Assembly: GCF_036241575.1 (NCBI RefSeq)
Contig: NZ_CP108455.1
Location: 806,001 to 870,000 of the forward strand
DNA: 64,000 bases
Source of the DNA: Streptomyces sp. NBC_01267
Lineage (GTDB): Bacteria; Actinomycetota; Actinomycetes; Streptomycetales; Streptomycetaceae
Direction: 5' to 3'
In this document: positions 25,888 to 33,925 of the stretch, piece by piece
Layout: each line of letters opens with the position of its first letter
How positions within the stretch are numbered: position 1 is the first letter of the stretch
Translations under genes and position numbers: made by a program
Notes under the pieces: model-generated
The model's database searches: none
The model's input: only the letters and a program-made list of their open reading frames with translations
Told to the model about the DNA's origin: nothing

Positions 25888-26946
25888 TCAGTTCTTGGGG
25901 TTGCGCAGCATGAAGCCGCGCTGCCCGGGGCGCCGGTTCGGCACCATGCCGAGCTGCGCGAGGGTCTCGTCGGTGTCCGTGAAGTACTCGCCGAGCCGGT
26001 AGATCTTCCTGGCTTCGAGCCCGGTCGCGACGGGACGGCCGAGGCTCTCCGAAATCCTGACCATCTGCTCCACCTGGGCGACCGAACTCATGGGCACGCC
26101 CTTGCGGCTCCAGAGGTTGTCCTCGTTGCCGACCCGTACGTGAGCGCCGAGCGCGATCCCGATCGCGTTCATCGGCGCCACGGCGCGCATGGAGCTCTCG
26201 ATGGTGAGGACGGCGCCGTCCGGGGTGCGACGGATGAACTCGATCAGGTCGGCGGGGTGCCGGCCGGCGAATCCGCCGCCGATCGCCACGTAGTTGAGGA
26301 CCAGCGGGCCGGTGTGGATCCCGGCCCTGATCAGCCGCTCCACGGTCTCCAGCTGGGCCAGGGTGGCGAGTTGGAAGTGCGGCTGGATGCCGTTCGCGCG
26401 GAGCCGTTTCAGGTGTTCCAGGTAGAAGTCCGGTCCGGCCTCGACGACCATGTCCCGGTACGCCTTGTACATCGCCGGGTTCGCGATCGACGTTCCCTGG
26501 AGGTCGTCGTCCGTCATGATCTCGACGATGTTCATCTGGCTGGTGTTGATGGCGATCGTCACCTGGTCGGGCCTGGGGTCGAGATCGGCCAGCAGGTGGC
26601 GGGTGTCGTAGCTGAGCCACTTCGCCTCGTCGCCCTCGCCCTCGGGGGCGAAGGAGATCGATCCGCCGATCTGCAGGACCATGTCCGGCACGGCCTCGCG
26701 CAGCCGGCCGATCAGCTCGTTGAACATGGACATCCGCTTGGAGCCGTGGCCGTCGAGCTCGCGCACGTGGATGTGCAGCACGGTGGCGCCGGCGTCGTAG
26801 CAGTCGACGGCGGCCTGGACGTGCTCGTCCATGGTGAGGGGGATGTCGTCGGCGTCACCGGGCAGCCACTCGGGTCCGTAGGGCGCCGCCTGGATGACCA
26901 GCGGTTCCTGGTTCTCGGGATAGAGCGAGTCGTCGTGGAAGTGCAC
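25888..26946 (-). CDS. Beta-keto acid cleavage enzyme (BKACE, DUF849)
   Basis: The start is GTG 26946 (352 aa), with AAGGAG about nine bases upstream. It belongs to the DUF849/BKACE family. The zinc ligands are His58 and His60 (VLHIHVRELDG), and the third is in the GAHVRVGNEDN loop. The GGSISFAPEGEGDE region and the ESSMRAVAP loop are typical. These enzymes condense a beta-keto acid with acetyl-CoA to give acetoacetate and a new acyl-CoA. It is the first gene of the operon, and acetoacetyl-CoA synthetase is the last. Substrate specificity cannot be read from the sequence, although BKACEs acting on dehydrocarnitine and on 3-keto-5-aminohexanoate are known. Confidence 0.92.
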   Translation of the reverse strand: MHFHDDSLYPENQEPLVIQAAPYGPEWLPGDADDIPLTMDEHVQAAVDCYDAGATVLHIHVRELDGHGSKRMSMFNELIGRLREAVPDMVLQIGGSISFAPEGEGDEAKWLSYDTRHLLADLDPRPDQVTIAINTSQMNIVEIMTDDDLQGTSIANPAMYKAYRDMVVEAGPDFYLEHLKRLRANGIQPHFQLATLAQLETVERLIRAGIHTGPLVLNYVAIGGGFAGRHPADLIEFIRRTPDGAVLTIESSMRAVAPMNAIGIALGAHVRVGNEDNLWSRKGVPMSSVAQVEQMVRISESLGRPVATGLEARKIYRLGEYFTDTDETLAQLGMVPNRRPGQRGFMLRNPKN

Positions 26947-27267
26947 GGTCCGTCTCCTTCGTCGGTTGGGTCGGCCCCCACCTGCGTCTGGTACGCGGGG
27001 TGGCACGAGCCTGATGGCGAGGACGGGGTGAGGCCGTGACGACCCTGCCGTGCACAGACGGCTCGGATCGGGAGTACCTGCGGGCCGCCCTCGCGGAACG
27101 CGGCTACGTTGCGGTGAACCCCAAGGTAGGAGCCGATGAACGCGCGCGCTTAACCCTGTGGGACGGGGAACTTGCCGTTTGGGGACTCTCCCGCGACGGT
27201 GCGGTGACGGACCCACGGCAGCCTGCTGCGAGGCACCGCAGCGGTGAGTGAGCGCCCGGAGGGGCGG
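26947..27267. other. Promoter region of the catabolic operon; no convincing gene
   Basis: This 321-bp gap lies between the AraC gene's stop and the first operon gene. It probably holds the operon promoter and the AraC-type regulator's sites, though I cannot point to a clear operator. A 71-codon plus-strand frame at 27036-27251 has a weak ribosome site and a TTA codon and is probably not a gene. Confidence 0.5.
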
Positions 27268-28299
27268 TCAGTGGGGGTCGGTCCTCGTGAGGTCGGAGCC
27301 GGTCGTCGCCCGGCCACGCCACTCCCTCGGGCTGCACCCGAACTGCTCCCGGAACCAACGGGAGAAGGCACTGGCCGTGGAGAAGCCGAGCAGATCGGAG
27401 ACCTCGGTGAGAGAGCGGCTCGGGTTCGCCACGAACTGCTCGGCCATCCGCACGCGCGTCGAATTGAGGAGCGAGGAAAAGGTGTCGCCGGTGCTCGCGA
27501 GGCGCCGGTGCACGCTGCGCCGGTCCACGCCCAGGCTGCGCGCGACCCGGTCCACCGAGCACCGCCCGGTCGGCAGCAGGACCTCGATCAGCTCGCGCAC
27601 CCGGTCCACGGTGTCGGTGTCCCTCGGAACCGCGACGGTCTCGACGTACTGCCGGGCATAGTTCCTGAGCAGCGGATCGGACGCCGTGTTGGGCAGGTCG
27701 AGATCACTCGCCGAGAAGATGATTCCGTCGAATTCCTGGTCGAACTGCACCGTCGGGCCGAAAATCCGCCGATGCGTGCCGCGGTCCGCCGGCGCCCCAT
27801 GGGCGAAGTACACGGAGAGTGGCAGCCACTGGGGGCCCAGGAACATGCGCAGCACCAGGTGGAACGCGCCCACGGCCAGCTCGGTGGCCTGCCGGGCCTC
27901 CACCGCCTCCCCGAAGTCGAGTGCCACCTTCAGGGTGGCCAGGTCCTCCCGCTCGGAGAGCCGGGCATGGAGTGCCGCGTTGTACATGTGCTCATGGCGC
28001 AGCAGCAGCTCCAGCACACTGCGTACGTCCGGTTCCTCACGGAGGGCGAGGCTGATGGGGCCGAGACTGCCCAGGCGCCGGAACTCGGACATCCGCAGGC
28101 CGAAGTCCTCATGGCCGGAGTCGGCCGCCGAGACTTCCAGCAGGCGGGCCACCGCAACGCCGGAGATCCACCGGTCCTGCACGGTGAGGGCGGCGGCGTC
28201 CAACCCCACACGCTGCATGAGCGGCTGCGGGTCGATGGCCAGCGAACGGCTCAACTCCACATAGCCGTTGAGTGCCGCGCTGCGGACAAGCGGTCTCAT
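27268..28299 (-). CDS. AraC family regulator with arabinose-binding-like N-domain (OruR/ArgR type)
   Basis: ATG 28299 has GAGGAG four bases upstream and gives 343 aa. Residues 1-200 form an Arabinose_bd (PF12625-like) sensory domain, with ALRSVLELLLRHEHMYN-type helices. Residues 230-335 form the AraC HTH pair (SVDRVARSLGVDRRSVHRRL, then LTEVSDLLGFSTASAFSRWFREQFG and the ending SPREWR). It is upstream of and on the same strand as the six-gene operon, and divergent from the acyl-CoA ligase gene 225 bp away. It is a likely activator of both. Confidence 0.93.
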   Translation of the reverse strand: MRPLVRSAALNGYVELSRSLAIDPQPLMQRVGLDAAALTVQDRWISGVAVARLLEVSAADSGHEDFGLRMSEFRRLGSLGPISLALREEPDVRSVLELLLRHEHMYNAALHARLSEREDLATLKVALDFGEAVEARQATELAVGAFHLVLRMFLGPQWLPLSVYFAHGAPADRGTHRRIFGPTVQFDQEFDGIIFSASDLDLPNTASDPLLRNYARQYVETVAVPRDTDTVDRVRELIEVLLPTGRCSVDRVARSLGVDRRSVHRRLASTGDTFSSLLNSTRVRMAEQFVANPSRSLTEVSDLLGFSTASAFSRWFREQFGCSPREWRGRATTGSDLTRTDPH

Positions 28300-28524
28300 C
28301 GCACTCCTCACCGCGGTGTCCCCGAAAGGTAAGTAGCCTGTCCCGCCACGTCAAGCACCCGGATGCCGCGCGACCTACCGTGGTGGCTCCGCAGGTGCAC
28401 CGCGGACGGCCGGCGACCGCGCGGGGCACCCTGACAGAGGATGCGGCGTTCGACCACGGGCAGGGCATCCGGTGCCGGGCCCGTGGCAGACGCGCCGGCT
28501 GCTCCGACCCGAGGAGGCAACGGC

Positions 28525-30051
28525 ATGACCAACCTGGCCACATTCCTGGTGCACGCCGCCCGGCAGCACGGCGGCCGAGTCGCCGTACGCGAGTCCGAAA
28601 CCGTTCTGACGTACGCGGAACTGGACGACGCGAGCGCCCGGATGGCGGCGCTGCTCCACGCCGACGGAGTCCGGCCGGGCGATCGGGTCGCCCTGGCGAT
28701 GCCCAACATCACTTCCTTCCCGGTCGCGTACTACGGCGTCCTCCGCGCCGGGGCCGTCGTGGTGCCGATGAATCCGCTGCTCAAGGCACGGGAGATCGCG
28801 TTCGTGCTCCGCGACTCCGGTGCACGGACGGTGGTGACGTCTCCGATGTCGGCGGGGGAAGCCACCCGGGCCGCGGCGGAGACCGGGGCCGAGTGCCTGG
28901 TCACGGGCTCGGCGGCGTTCGATGCCGCGCTGCGGGCCGTGTCGCCGGAGCCCGGGGTCGGCGACCGGGCGCCGAGCGACACAGCGGTGATCCTTTACAC
29001 CTCCGGCACGACCGGCACCCCGAAGGGCGCCGAGCTCACGCACGGCAATCTGATCAGCAACACGGTCACCACGGTCGAGACGCTGCTGACGTTGGGGCCG
29101 GACGACGTGCTCTTCGGCGGACTCCCCCTGTTCCACGCGTTCGGACAGACCTGCGCCCTCAACGCCGCGATCTCGGCGGGGGCGGCACTCACCCTGCTGC
29201 CACGGTTCGATCCGCGCCGGGCGCTGGAGATCATGCACCGGGACCGGGTCACCGTCTTCCTCGGCGTGCCCACCATGTACACCGCCCTGCTCCGGACCGA
29301 GACCTCCGACGGCTTCGACGCCTCCGGTCTCTCCCGGCTGCGGCTGGCCGTGTCCGGCGGCTCGGCGCTGCCCGTCGAGATCCTGCACGCGTTCGAGCAG
29401 AACTTCGACGTCATCGTGCTGGAGGGGTACGGGCTGTCCGAGACCTCCCCGGTGACCTCGTTCAATCATCCGGACCGGCCTCGCAAGGCAGGGTCGATCG
29501 GGCTGCCCGTCCGCGGCGTCGAGATGACCCTCGTGTCGGCGGAGGGCGCGCCGGTGCGTCCCGGCGAGGTCGGTGAGATCGCGATCCGCGGCGAGAACGT
29601 CATGAAGGGCTACTGGAACCGGCCGGAGGCGACCGCCGGGGCCTTGCACGACGGGTGGTTCCGCAGCGGCGACCTCGCACGCGTCGACGAGGACGGCTTC
29701 TACTTCATCGTCGACCGTCGGAAGGACCTCATCATCCGCGGCGGGTACAACGTCTACCCGCGGGAGGTCGAGGAGGTGCTGTACGAGCACCCCGCCGTGG
29801 CCGAGGCCGCGGTCGTCGGTGTGCCGCACGACCTGCACGGCGAGGAGGTGGCCGCCGTCGTCGTCCGGCGGGAGGGCAGCGGGGCCACGGCGGACCAGAT
29901 CCGTGACTTCGTCCGTGAGCGGGTGGCCGCCTACAAGTACCCCAGAATCGTGACGTTCACCGACGAACTCCCCAAGGGGGCTACGGGCAAGATCCTCAAG
30001 CGTGAGATCACGGTCGAGGATCTGGAGGGTTCCGCAGGGGACAGCGGGTGA
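28525..30051 (+). CDS. Long-/medium-chain acyl-CoA ligase (AMP-binding)
   Basis: Start ATG 28525 (508 aa) has GAGGAGG seven bases upstream. It is an ANL-family ligase with P-loop LYTSGTTGTPKG, acyl-site motif EGYGLSETSP, YWNRPEATAGA, GWFRSGDLARVDEDGFYFIVD and the catalytic Lys near PKGATGKILKRE. It should adenylate and thioesterify a fatty or aromatic acid. It is divergent from the AraC gene and likely belongs to the same catabolic locus. There it could activate the substrate or the acid released by cleavage. A strong hairpin terminator follows its stop. Confidence 0.93.
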   Translation: MTNLATFLVHAARQHGGRVAVRESETVLTYAELDDASARMAALLHADGVRPGDRVALAMPNITSFPVAYYGVLRAGAVVVPMNPLLKAREIAFVLRDSGARTVVTSPMSAGEATRAAAETGAECLVTGSAAFDAALRAVSPEPGVGDRAPSDTAVILYTSGTTGTPKGAELTHGNLISNTVTTVETLLTLGPDDVLFGGLPLFHAFGQTCALNAAISAGAALTLLPRFDPRRALEIMHRDRVTVFLGVPTMYTALLRTETSDGFDASGLSRLRLAVSGGSALPVEILHAFEQNFDVIVLEGYGLSETSPVTSFNHPDRPRKAGSIGLPVRGVEMTLVSAEGAPVRPGEVGEIAIRGENVMKGYWNRPEATAGALHDGWFRSGDLARVDEDGFYFIVDRRKDLIIRGGYNVYPREVEEVLYEHPAVAEAAVVGVPHDLHGEEVAAVVVRREGSGATADQIRDFVRERVAAYKYPRIVTFTDELPKGATGKILKREITVEDLEGSAGDSG

Positions 30052-30064
30052 GTGGCGCGTGAGT

Positions 30065-30104
30065 CGTGGCGACGGCCGGATCACGGTCCAGGGCCGTCGC
30101 CACG
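30065..30104 (+). terminator. Hairpin terminator after the acyl-CoA ligase gene
   Basis: A perfect 13-bp stem (30065-30077 pairs with 30092-30104) with a 14-base loop lies 13 bases after the ligase stop. There is no U-tract, as is common in Streptomyces. Because the next gene converges, the hairpin may serve both strands. Confidence 0.8.
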
Positions 30105-30203
30105 TCCCGCTCCGCCACGACGGGCCGACGTTCCCCGGCTGAAGGGCAGGCACCGGGCACGCTGACACCGGCGTCGCGCACCCGGCCTGCCGGACCGCCT
30201 CGG

Positions 30204-31196
30204 CTACGCCTTACGGAGACGGCCGACGATGCCGTCGATGTCCAGACGGACCATGGCTTCGCGAATGATGTGTCCGCCGGGCTCCTCGTGTGCCTCGTAC
30301 GGGATGCCCGCGTTGTCGAGGAGGCCGCGGAATTCCCGCTGCCCGGCGAGCACTTGGGTCTCGTTGAACGAGTCGAACGGGTTGGTCGGGTCGGGGCTGG
30401 TGCCGGCGACCAGGAAGACCCGCTTGTTCCGGTAGCTCTCGATGCGCTCCACCGGGTTGTCGGCGCTGACCCTGGCCTCGTCCCACAGCGGCGCGCCGTA
30501 GACCGTGCCACCGCCCAGGTCCGAGGCCGCGGAGGACACGTTGGCCCAGTGGACGACCAGACCGCCGTCGCGGCGCAGACTGGCCGGCCCGGAGTGGGCG
30601 CTCACCGAGGCGAAGGTTCCGTAGTACTTCGCCGCGTACTTCAGAGCCCCGAAGCCGCCCATCGAGAACCCCGACACGGCACGGCCGTCGTACTCGGCGT
30701 ACGTCCGGAAGTTCGCCTCGACCCACGGGAGCAGCTGGTTCATGTGGAAGGCCTCCCAGTTGCGGGGGCCGGCGTTGGAGCTGACCGGGTTGGAGTACCA
30801 GCCCGCGTGGCCACCGTCGGGCATCACGACGATGAGCGGCTTGCCGGCCGTCCAGTCGCGGATGTTCTGGGGCGGGCTGTCGAAGGTGATGAAGTCCTGG
30901 AGGCCGCCGTGGAGCAGGTACAGGACGGGGTAGGTGCGACCGCTGGTGTGGTAGTCGTCGGGGAGCAGGACGTTGACGCCGGGGTTCCAGCCGATCTCGG
31001 CGGTCTGGAACCGGTAGTACCACATGCGGGGGTCGCTCTCGTTGTGCTCGACGATGTGCAGCCCGAAGCCGTCGTCGGCCGCGGCGGCCGACGACGCGGA
31101 CGCGAGGACGCCCGCGCCCCCGACTGCCAGCGCCGCGGACGCGCCGCCGACGGCCTTGAGGACACTCCTGCGCGTGGGCCGGTGCTCGCTCAACAT
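30204..31196 (-). CDS. Secreted antigen-85-like esterase (alpha/beta hydrolase)
   Basis: ATG 31196 gives 330 aa, preceded by AGGAG. The N-terminus is a Tat-type signal (PTRRSVLKAVGG, then a hydrophobic run ending in ASSAAAA). The mature part is an Esterase (PF00756) fold. It has VLYLLHGGLQDF, nucleophile VSGFSMGGFGALKYAA, Asp in the AGTSPDPTNPFD region and His in EEPGGHIIREAM. This family includes the mycolyltransferases of the antigen-85 group and esterase D-like hydrolases. It is the last gene of the exported-protein operon. Cleavage of mycolate or other cell-envelope esters is plausible in that context but unproven. Confidence 0.9.
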   Translation of the reverse strand: MLSEHRPTRRSVLKAVGGASAALAVGGAGVLASASSAAAADDGFGLHIVEHNESDPRMWYYRFQTAEIGWNPGVNVLLPDDYHTSGRTYPVLYLLHGGLQDFITFDSPPQNIRDWTAGKPLIVVMPDGGHAGWYSNPVSSNAGPRNWEAFHMNQLLPWVEANFRTYAEYDGRAVSGFSMGGFGALKYAAKYYGTFASVSAHSGPASLRRDGGLVVHWANVSSAASDLGGGTVYGAPLWDEARVSADNPVERIESYRNKRVFLVAGTSPDPTNPFDSFNETQVLAGQREFRGLLDNAGIPYEAHEEPGGHIIREAMVRLDIDGIVGRLRKA

Positions 31197-31266
31197 GATC
31201 TCCTGATTCGCATGACTGACGGGATTGCTGACAGTTGGTGACGGTCCGGCACTTATGGCTGATCCG

Positions 31267-32322
31267 TCAGTTGTCGGTGATCCAGGTGCCCCGGTCGGCG
31301 TTCCAGTGGATCGTGACCTTCTGGAACTGCTGGGCCCTGCCGTTGCCCTCGTCCACCTCGTCGGCGACGGGGTAGCCGAGAGCGCCCTCGTGGCCCGCGG
31401 CGTGGAACGCGTCGTAGATCGCGCCGTGGACGATGTGCGCACCGGTCTGCGGCGACCACAGGAACAGGCCGTGTTCGAAGAACTGGTAGCGGCCCCGGGT
31501 ACCGTCGGGCGCCTGTGCGGCGTCCGCCTCGTCCATCGTCGGGAAGCCCCAGCTGCGCTCCGCGTCCGTCGCCCAGAACTCGGTCAGGATGTCCCCGTGG
31601 ACCGCGTAGGCCACGTCCGGGTGCCAGAGGATGATGCCGTTCTGGAACTGCTGGAAGCGCCCGCCGAGGGAGGCGTCCGCCTCGGCGCGGATCGGCGGCC
31701 CGAGGATGCCACCGGGGCCGCCCAGGTCGGCGTACTTCGCCCCGATCGTGCCGTACGGCTGGAACGCCTCGTCCCGCTGCTGCCGGGCGGTGCCCTCCGC
31801 CTCGTCGTACCGGTCCGGGTAGGCGGAGCGCTGCACGGCCTGGGCGAGCTGCCCGGCGGTACTGCCCTCCATGCCGGGCTCCATCTGCTGGGCCACTTCG
31901 AAGAACTTGCCCGCCGCGTAGTCGACGTCGAGGATCTGTTCAGCCGTGCCCCAGCCCTGTGAGGGCCGCTGCTGGAAGACACCGAGTGAGTCCCGGTCCC
32001 CGCAGTTCAGGTTGTTCATGTGGGACTCGACCCAGCCCGTCTCGAAGCCGGCCAGCATCACCTTGTCGGAGACGTTCATGCGCTGGCCCACCTCGTAGAC
32101 CTTGCGCGTGACGGCGATGTCCCGGTCGGCCGGGACGTCGCAGAACACCGCGGCGGGCGCCCGGTTCCCGAGAGGTCCGGGCACGGGGTTCGCGTCCCGC
32201 GCCCACGCGGGCCGACCGCTCAGCGCGGTCACGACCGCCATGAGCAACAGCACAGCCATCACACATCCCGCACGCCGAACGGCGGCACTGTCCCGCCGGA
32301 CGCCACCCACGAAGCCCGTCAC
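31267..32322 (-). CDS. Secreted lysozyme-like protein with C-terminal LGFP repeats
   Basis: The start is GTG 32322, which overlaps the DUF4185 stop by four bases (351 aa). A hydrophobic signal (GCVMAVLLLMAVVTAL) ends near RPAWA. Residues 60-165 resemble a lysozyme/transglycosylase-like domain seen in actinobacterial wall hydrolases (FETGWVESHMNN, DSLGVFQQRPSQGWGT). Residues 180-350 are three or four LGFP-type repeats (YADLGGPGGILGPPI, GRFQQFQNGIILWHPD, RSWGFPT, GALGYPVADE). LGFP repeats occur on corynebacterial and mycobacterial surface proteins and are thought to anchor to arabinogalactan. In a Streptomyces operon with an arabinanase-family protein, they may direct a muramidase to foreign walls. 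Confidence 0.85.
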   Translation of the reverse strand: MTGFVGGVRRDSAAVRRAGCVMAVLLLMAVVTALSGRPAWARDANPVPGPLGNRAPAAVFCDVPADRDIAVTRKVYEVGQRMNVSDKVMLAGFETGWVESHMNNLNCGDRDSLGVFQQRPSQGWGTAEQILDVDYAAGKFFEVAQQMEPGMEGSTAGQLAQAVQRSAYPDRYDEAEGTARQQRDEAFQPYGTIGAKYADLGGPGGILGPPIRAEADASLGGRFQQFQNGIILWHPDVAYAVHGDILTEFWATDAERSWGFPTMDEADAAQAPDGTRGRYQFFEHGLFLWSPQTGAHIVHGAIYDAFHAAGHEGALGYPVADEVDEGNGRAQQFQKVTIHWNADRGTWITDN

Positions 32323-33539
32323 GGGTTCACCCCGTCGAACTGGAGCGCCCAGTACGGAGGGGAGCCCTTCTGGCCGTTCCACTGGGAGACGATCAGCGTC
32401 AGGGAGGTGGCGCTCGCGCTGCCGGGGTGGATGTAGCCGCCGTACAGGGTGGGCACCTGAGGCCTGCCCCAATGGCTGGGCGGGACCGTGTTGTTGCCGA
32501 CGATCTGCGGGGTGGGCGCGGACCACACCGCGTCGGGGCGGGACGCGGTGCGGGTGCAGATCGAGTAGTCGTCCACGTCGAAGTAGCTCATGCAGTACGT
32601 GGATCCGATCCGTTTCACGGAGAACTCACCGATGTTGTTGCCGGTGAGGATCGCCGAGGGCGCCGCATCCGTGGTCCACTGCCAACTGTTGCCCACGTAC
32701 GCCCAGTTCTGCTGTGCTCCGAAATTTCCGTCGCGGAAGTCGCTCGGCTGGATACGGAACAGCTGGATCGCACCGCCGTCGGCGGTGTTGCGGTGGCTGC
32801 CGTTCCAGCGCTTGGAGAAGACGTACAGCCAGCCGTCGGGGTCGATGCCCGCGAACGACCACATGCCGTACATGGACTGGTTGGTTCCCTGCTCGTCACC
32901 GGCCCAGTGGTACGGGTAGTCGGTCCAGGTGACCCCGTAGTCGTCGGAGTAGGCGACGCCGGACATCAGGGAACCGTCACGGCCGGCACCGGGGGTCCAG
33001 GTGTTCACGGACGTGTACTGGAGGTAGGTACGGCCGCCGAACTCCACGCAGTCGTTGGGGATGCGGCTGAATTCCCAGCCGTGGCCGTTGTCCTGCTGAG
33101 GGGTGTAGTCGAAGAGCTGCCGTGCCCCTCCGCCGCTGGGCATCGCCCAGGTGAACGAGATCGGGGTCTGTCCCGAGGCGTCGAAACCATCCTGGTTCAG
33201 CATGATCGGCGAGCCCATGTAGTCGCCGGTCTGCTGAATGCCGGTCCACGAGTCGCCGAAGACATAGCCCCACGAGCCGTCGTGCTCCCGGTAGTAGGGG
33301 ATCGCGAGGTCGCCGGAGCCCAGGCCCTGGGCGCTCGCCGAGTCACCGGGCTGGTCGCACAGGGAGGCGCCGCTTGCGAGGACGCGCGGGCCGGTACGCG
33401 GTTTCGGCGTGCTCCCGGTCGCCGCAGCGGCGGGCAAGGGGGCGGCGGCCAGCCCCGCCCCGAGAACGAGCCCCACACCCGCCTTGAGTGTCAGTCGGCG
33501 GGTGAGCGGTTGGTCCTGCGGTCTCGGTTCGACGGACAT
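32319..33539 (-). CDS. Secreted DUF4185 protein (GH183-type endo-D-arabinanase candidate)
   Basis: The 406-aa protein starts at ATG 33539, with GAGG six bases upstream. The Tat signal has RRLTLKAG followed by a hydrophobic stretch and ALPAAAA. The mature protein is a DUF4185 five-bladed propeller. It shows VFGDSWTGIQQTGDYMGSP, WSFAGIDPDGWLYVFSKRW, GNNIGEFSVKRIG and GYIHPGS. Members of DUF4185 have been reported as endo-D-arabinanases (GH183) that cleave mycobacterial arabinan. Streptomyces does not make arabinogalactan, so the target would be another organism. The acidic catalytic pair was not assigned here. Confidence 0.85.
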   Translation of the reverse strand: MSVEPRPQDQPLTRRLTLKAGVGLVLGAGLAAAPLPAAAATGSTPKPRTGPRVLASGASLCDQPGDSASAQGLGSGDLAIPYYREHDGSWGYVFGDSWTGIQQTGDYMGSPIMLNQDGFDASGQTPISFTWAMPSGGGARQLFDYTPQQDNGHGWEFSRIPNDCVEFGGRTYLQYTSVNTWTPGAGRDGSLMSGVAYSDDYGVTWTDYPYHWAGDEQGTNQSMYGMWSFAGIDPDGWLYVFSKRWNGSHRNTADGGAIQLFRIQPSDFRDGNFGAQQNWAYVGNSWQWTTDAAPSAILTGNNIGEFSVKRIGSTYCMSYFDVDDYSICTRTASRPDAVWSAPTPQIVGNNTVPPSHWGRPQVPTLYGGYIHPGSASATSLTLIVSQWNGQKGSPPYWALQFDGVNP

Positions 33540-33583
33540 CGTGAACCTCTCTGAGGGTGAGGGTGTGGAGTTGTCGTACGAGG

Positions 33584-33700
33584 TCAGGCCGAGTTGGAGT
33601 TGCCCTTCGGCGGTACGAGCGGGGCGAGTTGACCGACGGAGAGCCAGTAGATCCGCTTGCCGCTGAAGGACGCGGGGCCTGCGAGCAGATCAGATGTCAT
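33584..33700 (-). CDS. 38-codon small ORF heading the exported-hydrolase operon
   Basis: ATG 33700 is preceded by a strong GAGGAGG. The 38-residue product begins MTSDLLAGPASFSGKRIYWL and ends in a Pro/Asn-rich KGNSNSA-type tail. It has no signal or membrane segment. The stop is 44 bp upstream of the DUF4185 gene. It is too small for me to recognise. It could be a leader peptide coupling translation, a small regulatory protein or a modified-peptide precursor. The ribosome site and position support real translation. Confidence 0.6.
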   Translation of the reverse strand: MTSDLLAGPASFSGKRIYWLSVGQLAPLVPPKGNSNSA

Positions 33701-33925
33701 GGAACCCTCCTCGGACCGGGTCGTCCCCGTCCGTGGACCGGCACGACCCGCACGGTAGTGACAGGGACCCGGAGCAGGGCACCCGGAACGATCCGGAGTG
33801 ACAGCGCGTCCCCCTGTCCGCTAACGACTTGGTGCGCGAGCCGTGCCGACCGGTGAACAGCGGCATCGCGCGGTCGCGCCCCTCCGCATCGGCGGCGGCC
33901 AGGTCGGCCCGGCGCGGAGGTGTCC

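Noticed and set aside
27036..27251. 71-codon plus-strand ORF upstream of the AraC gene
   Set aside because: Weak ribosome site, a TTA codon in an otherwise G/C-biased frame, no recognisable motif, and it occupies the probable operon promoter.
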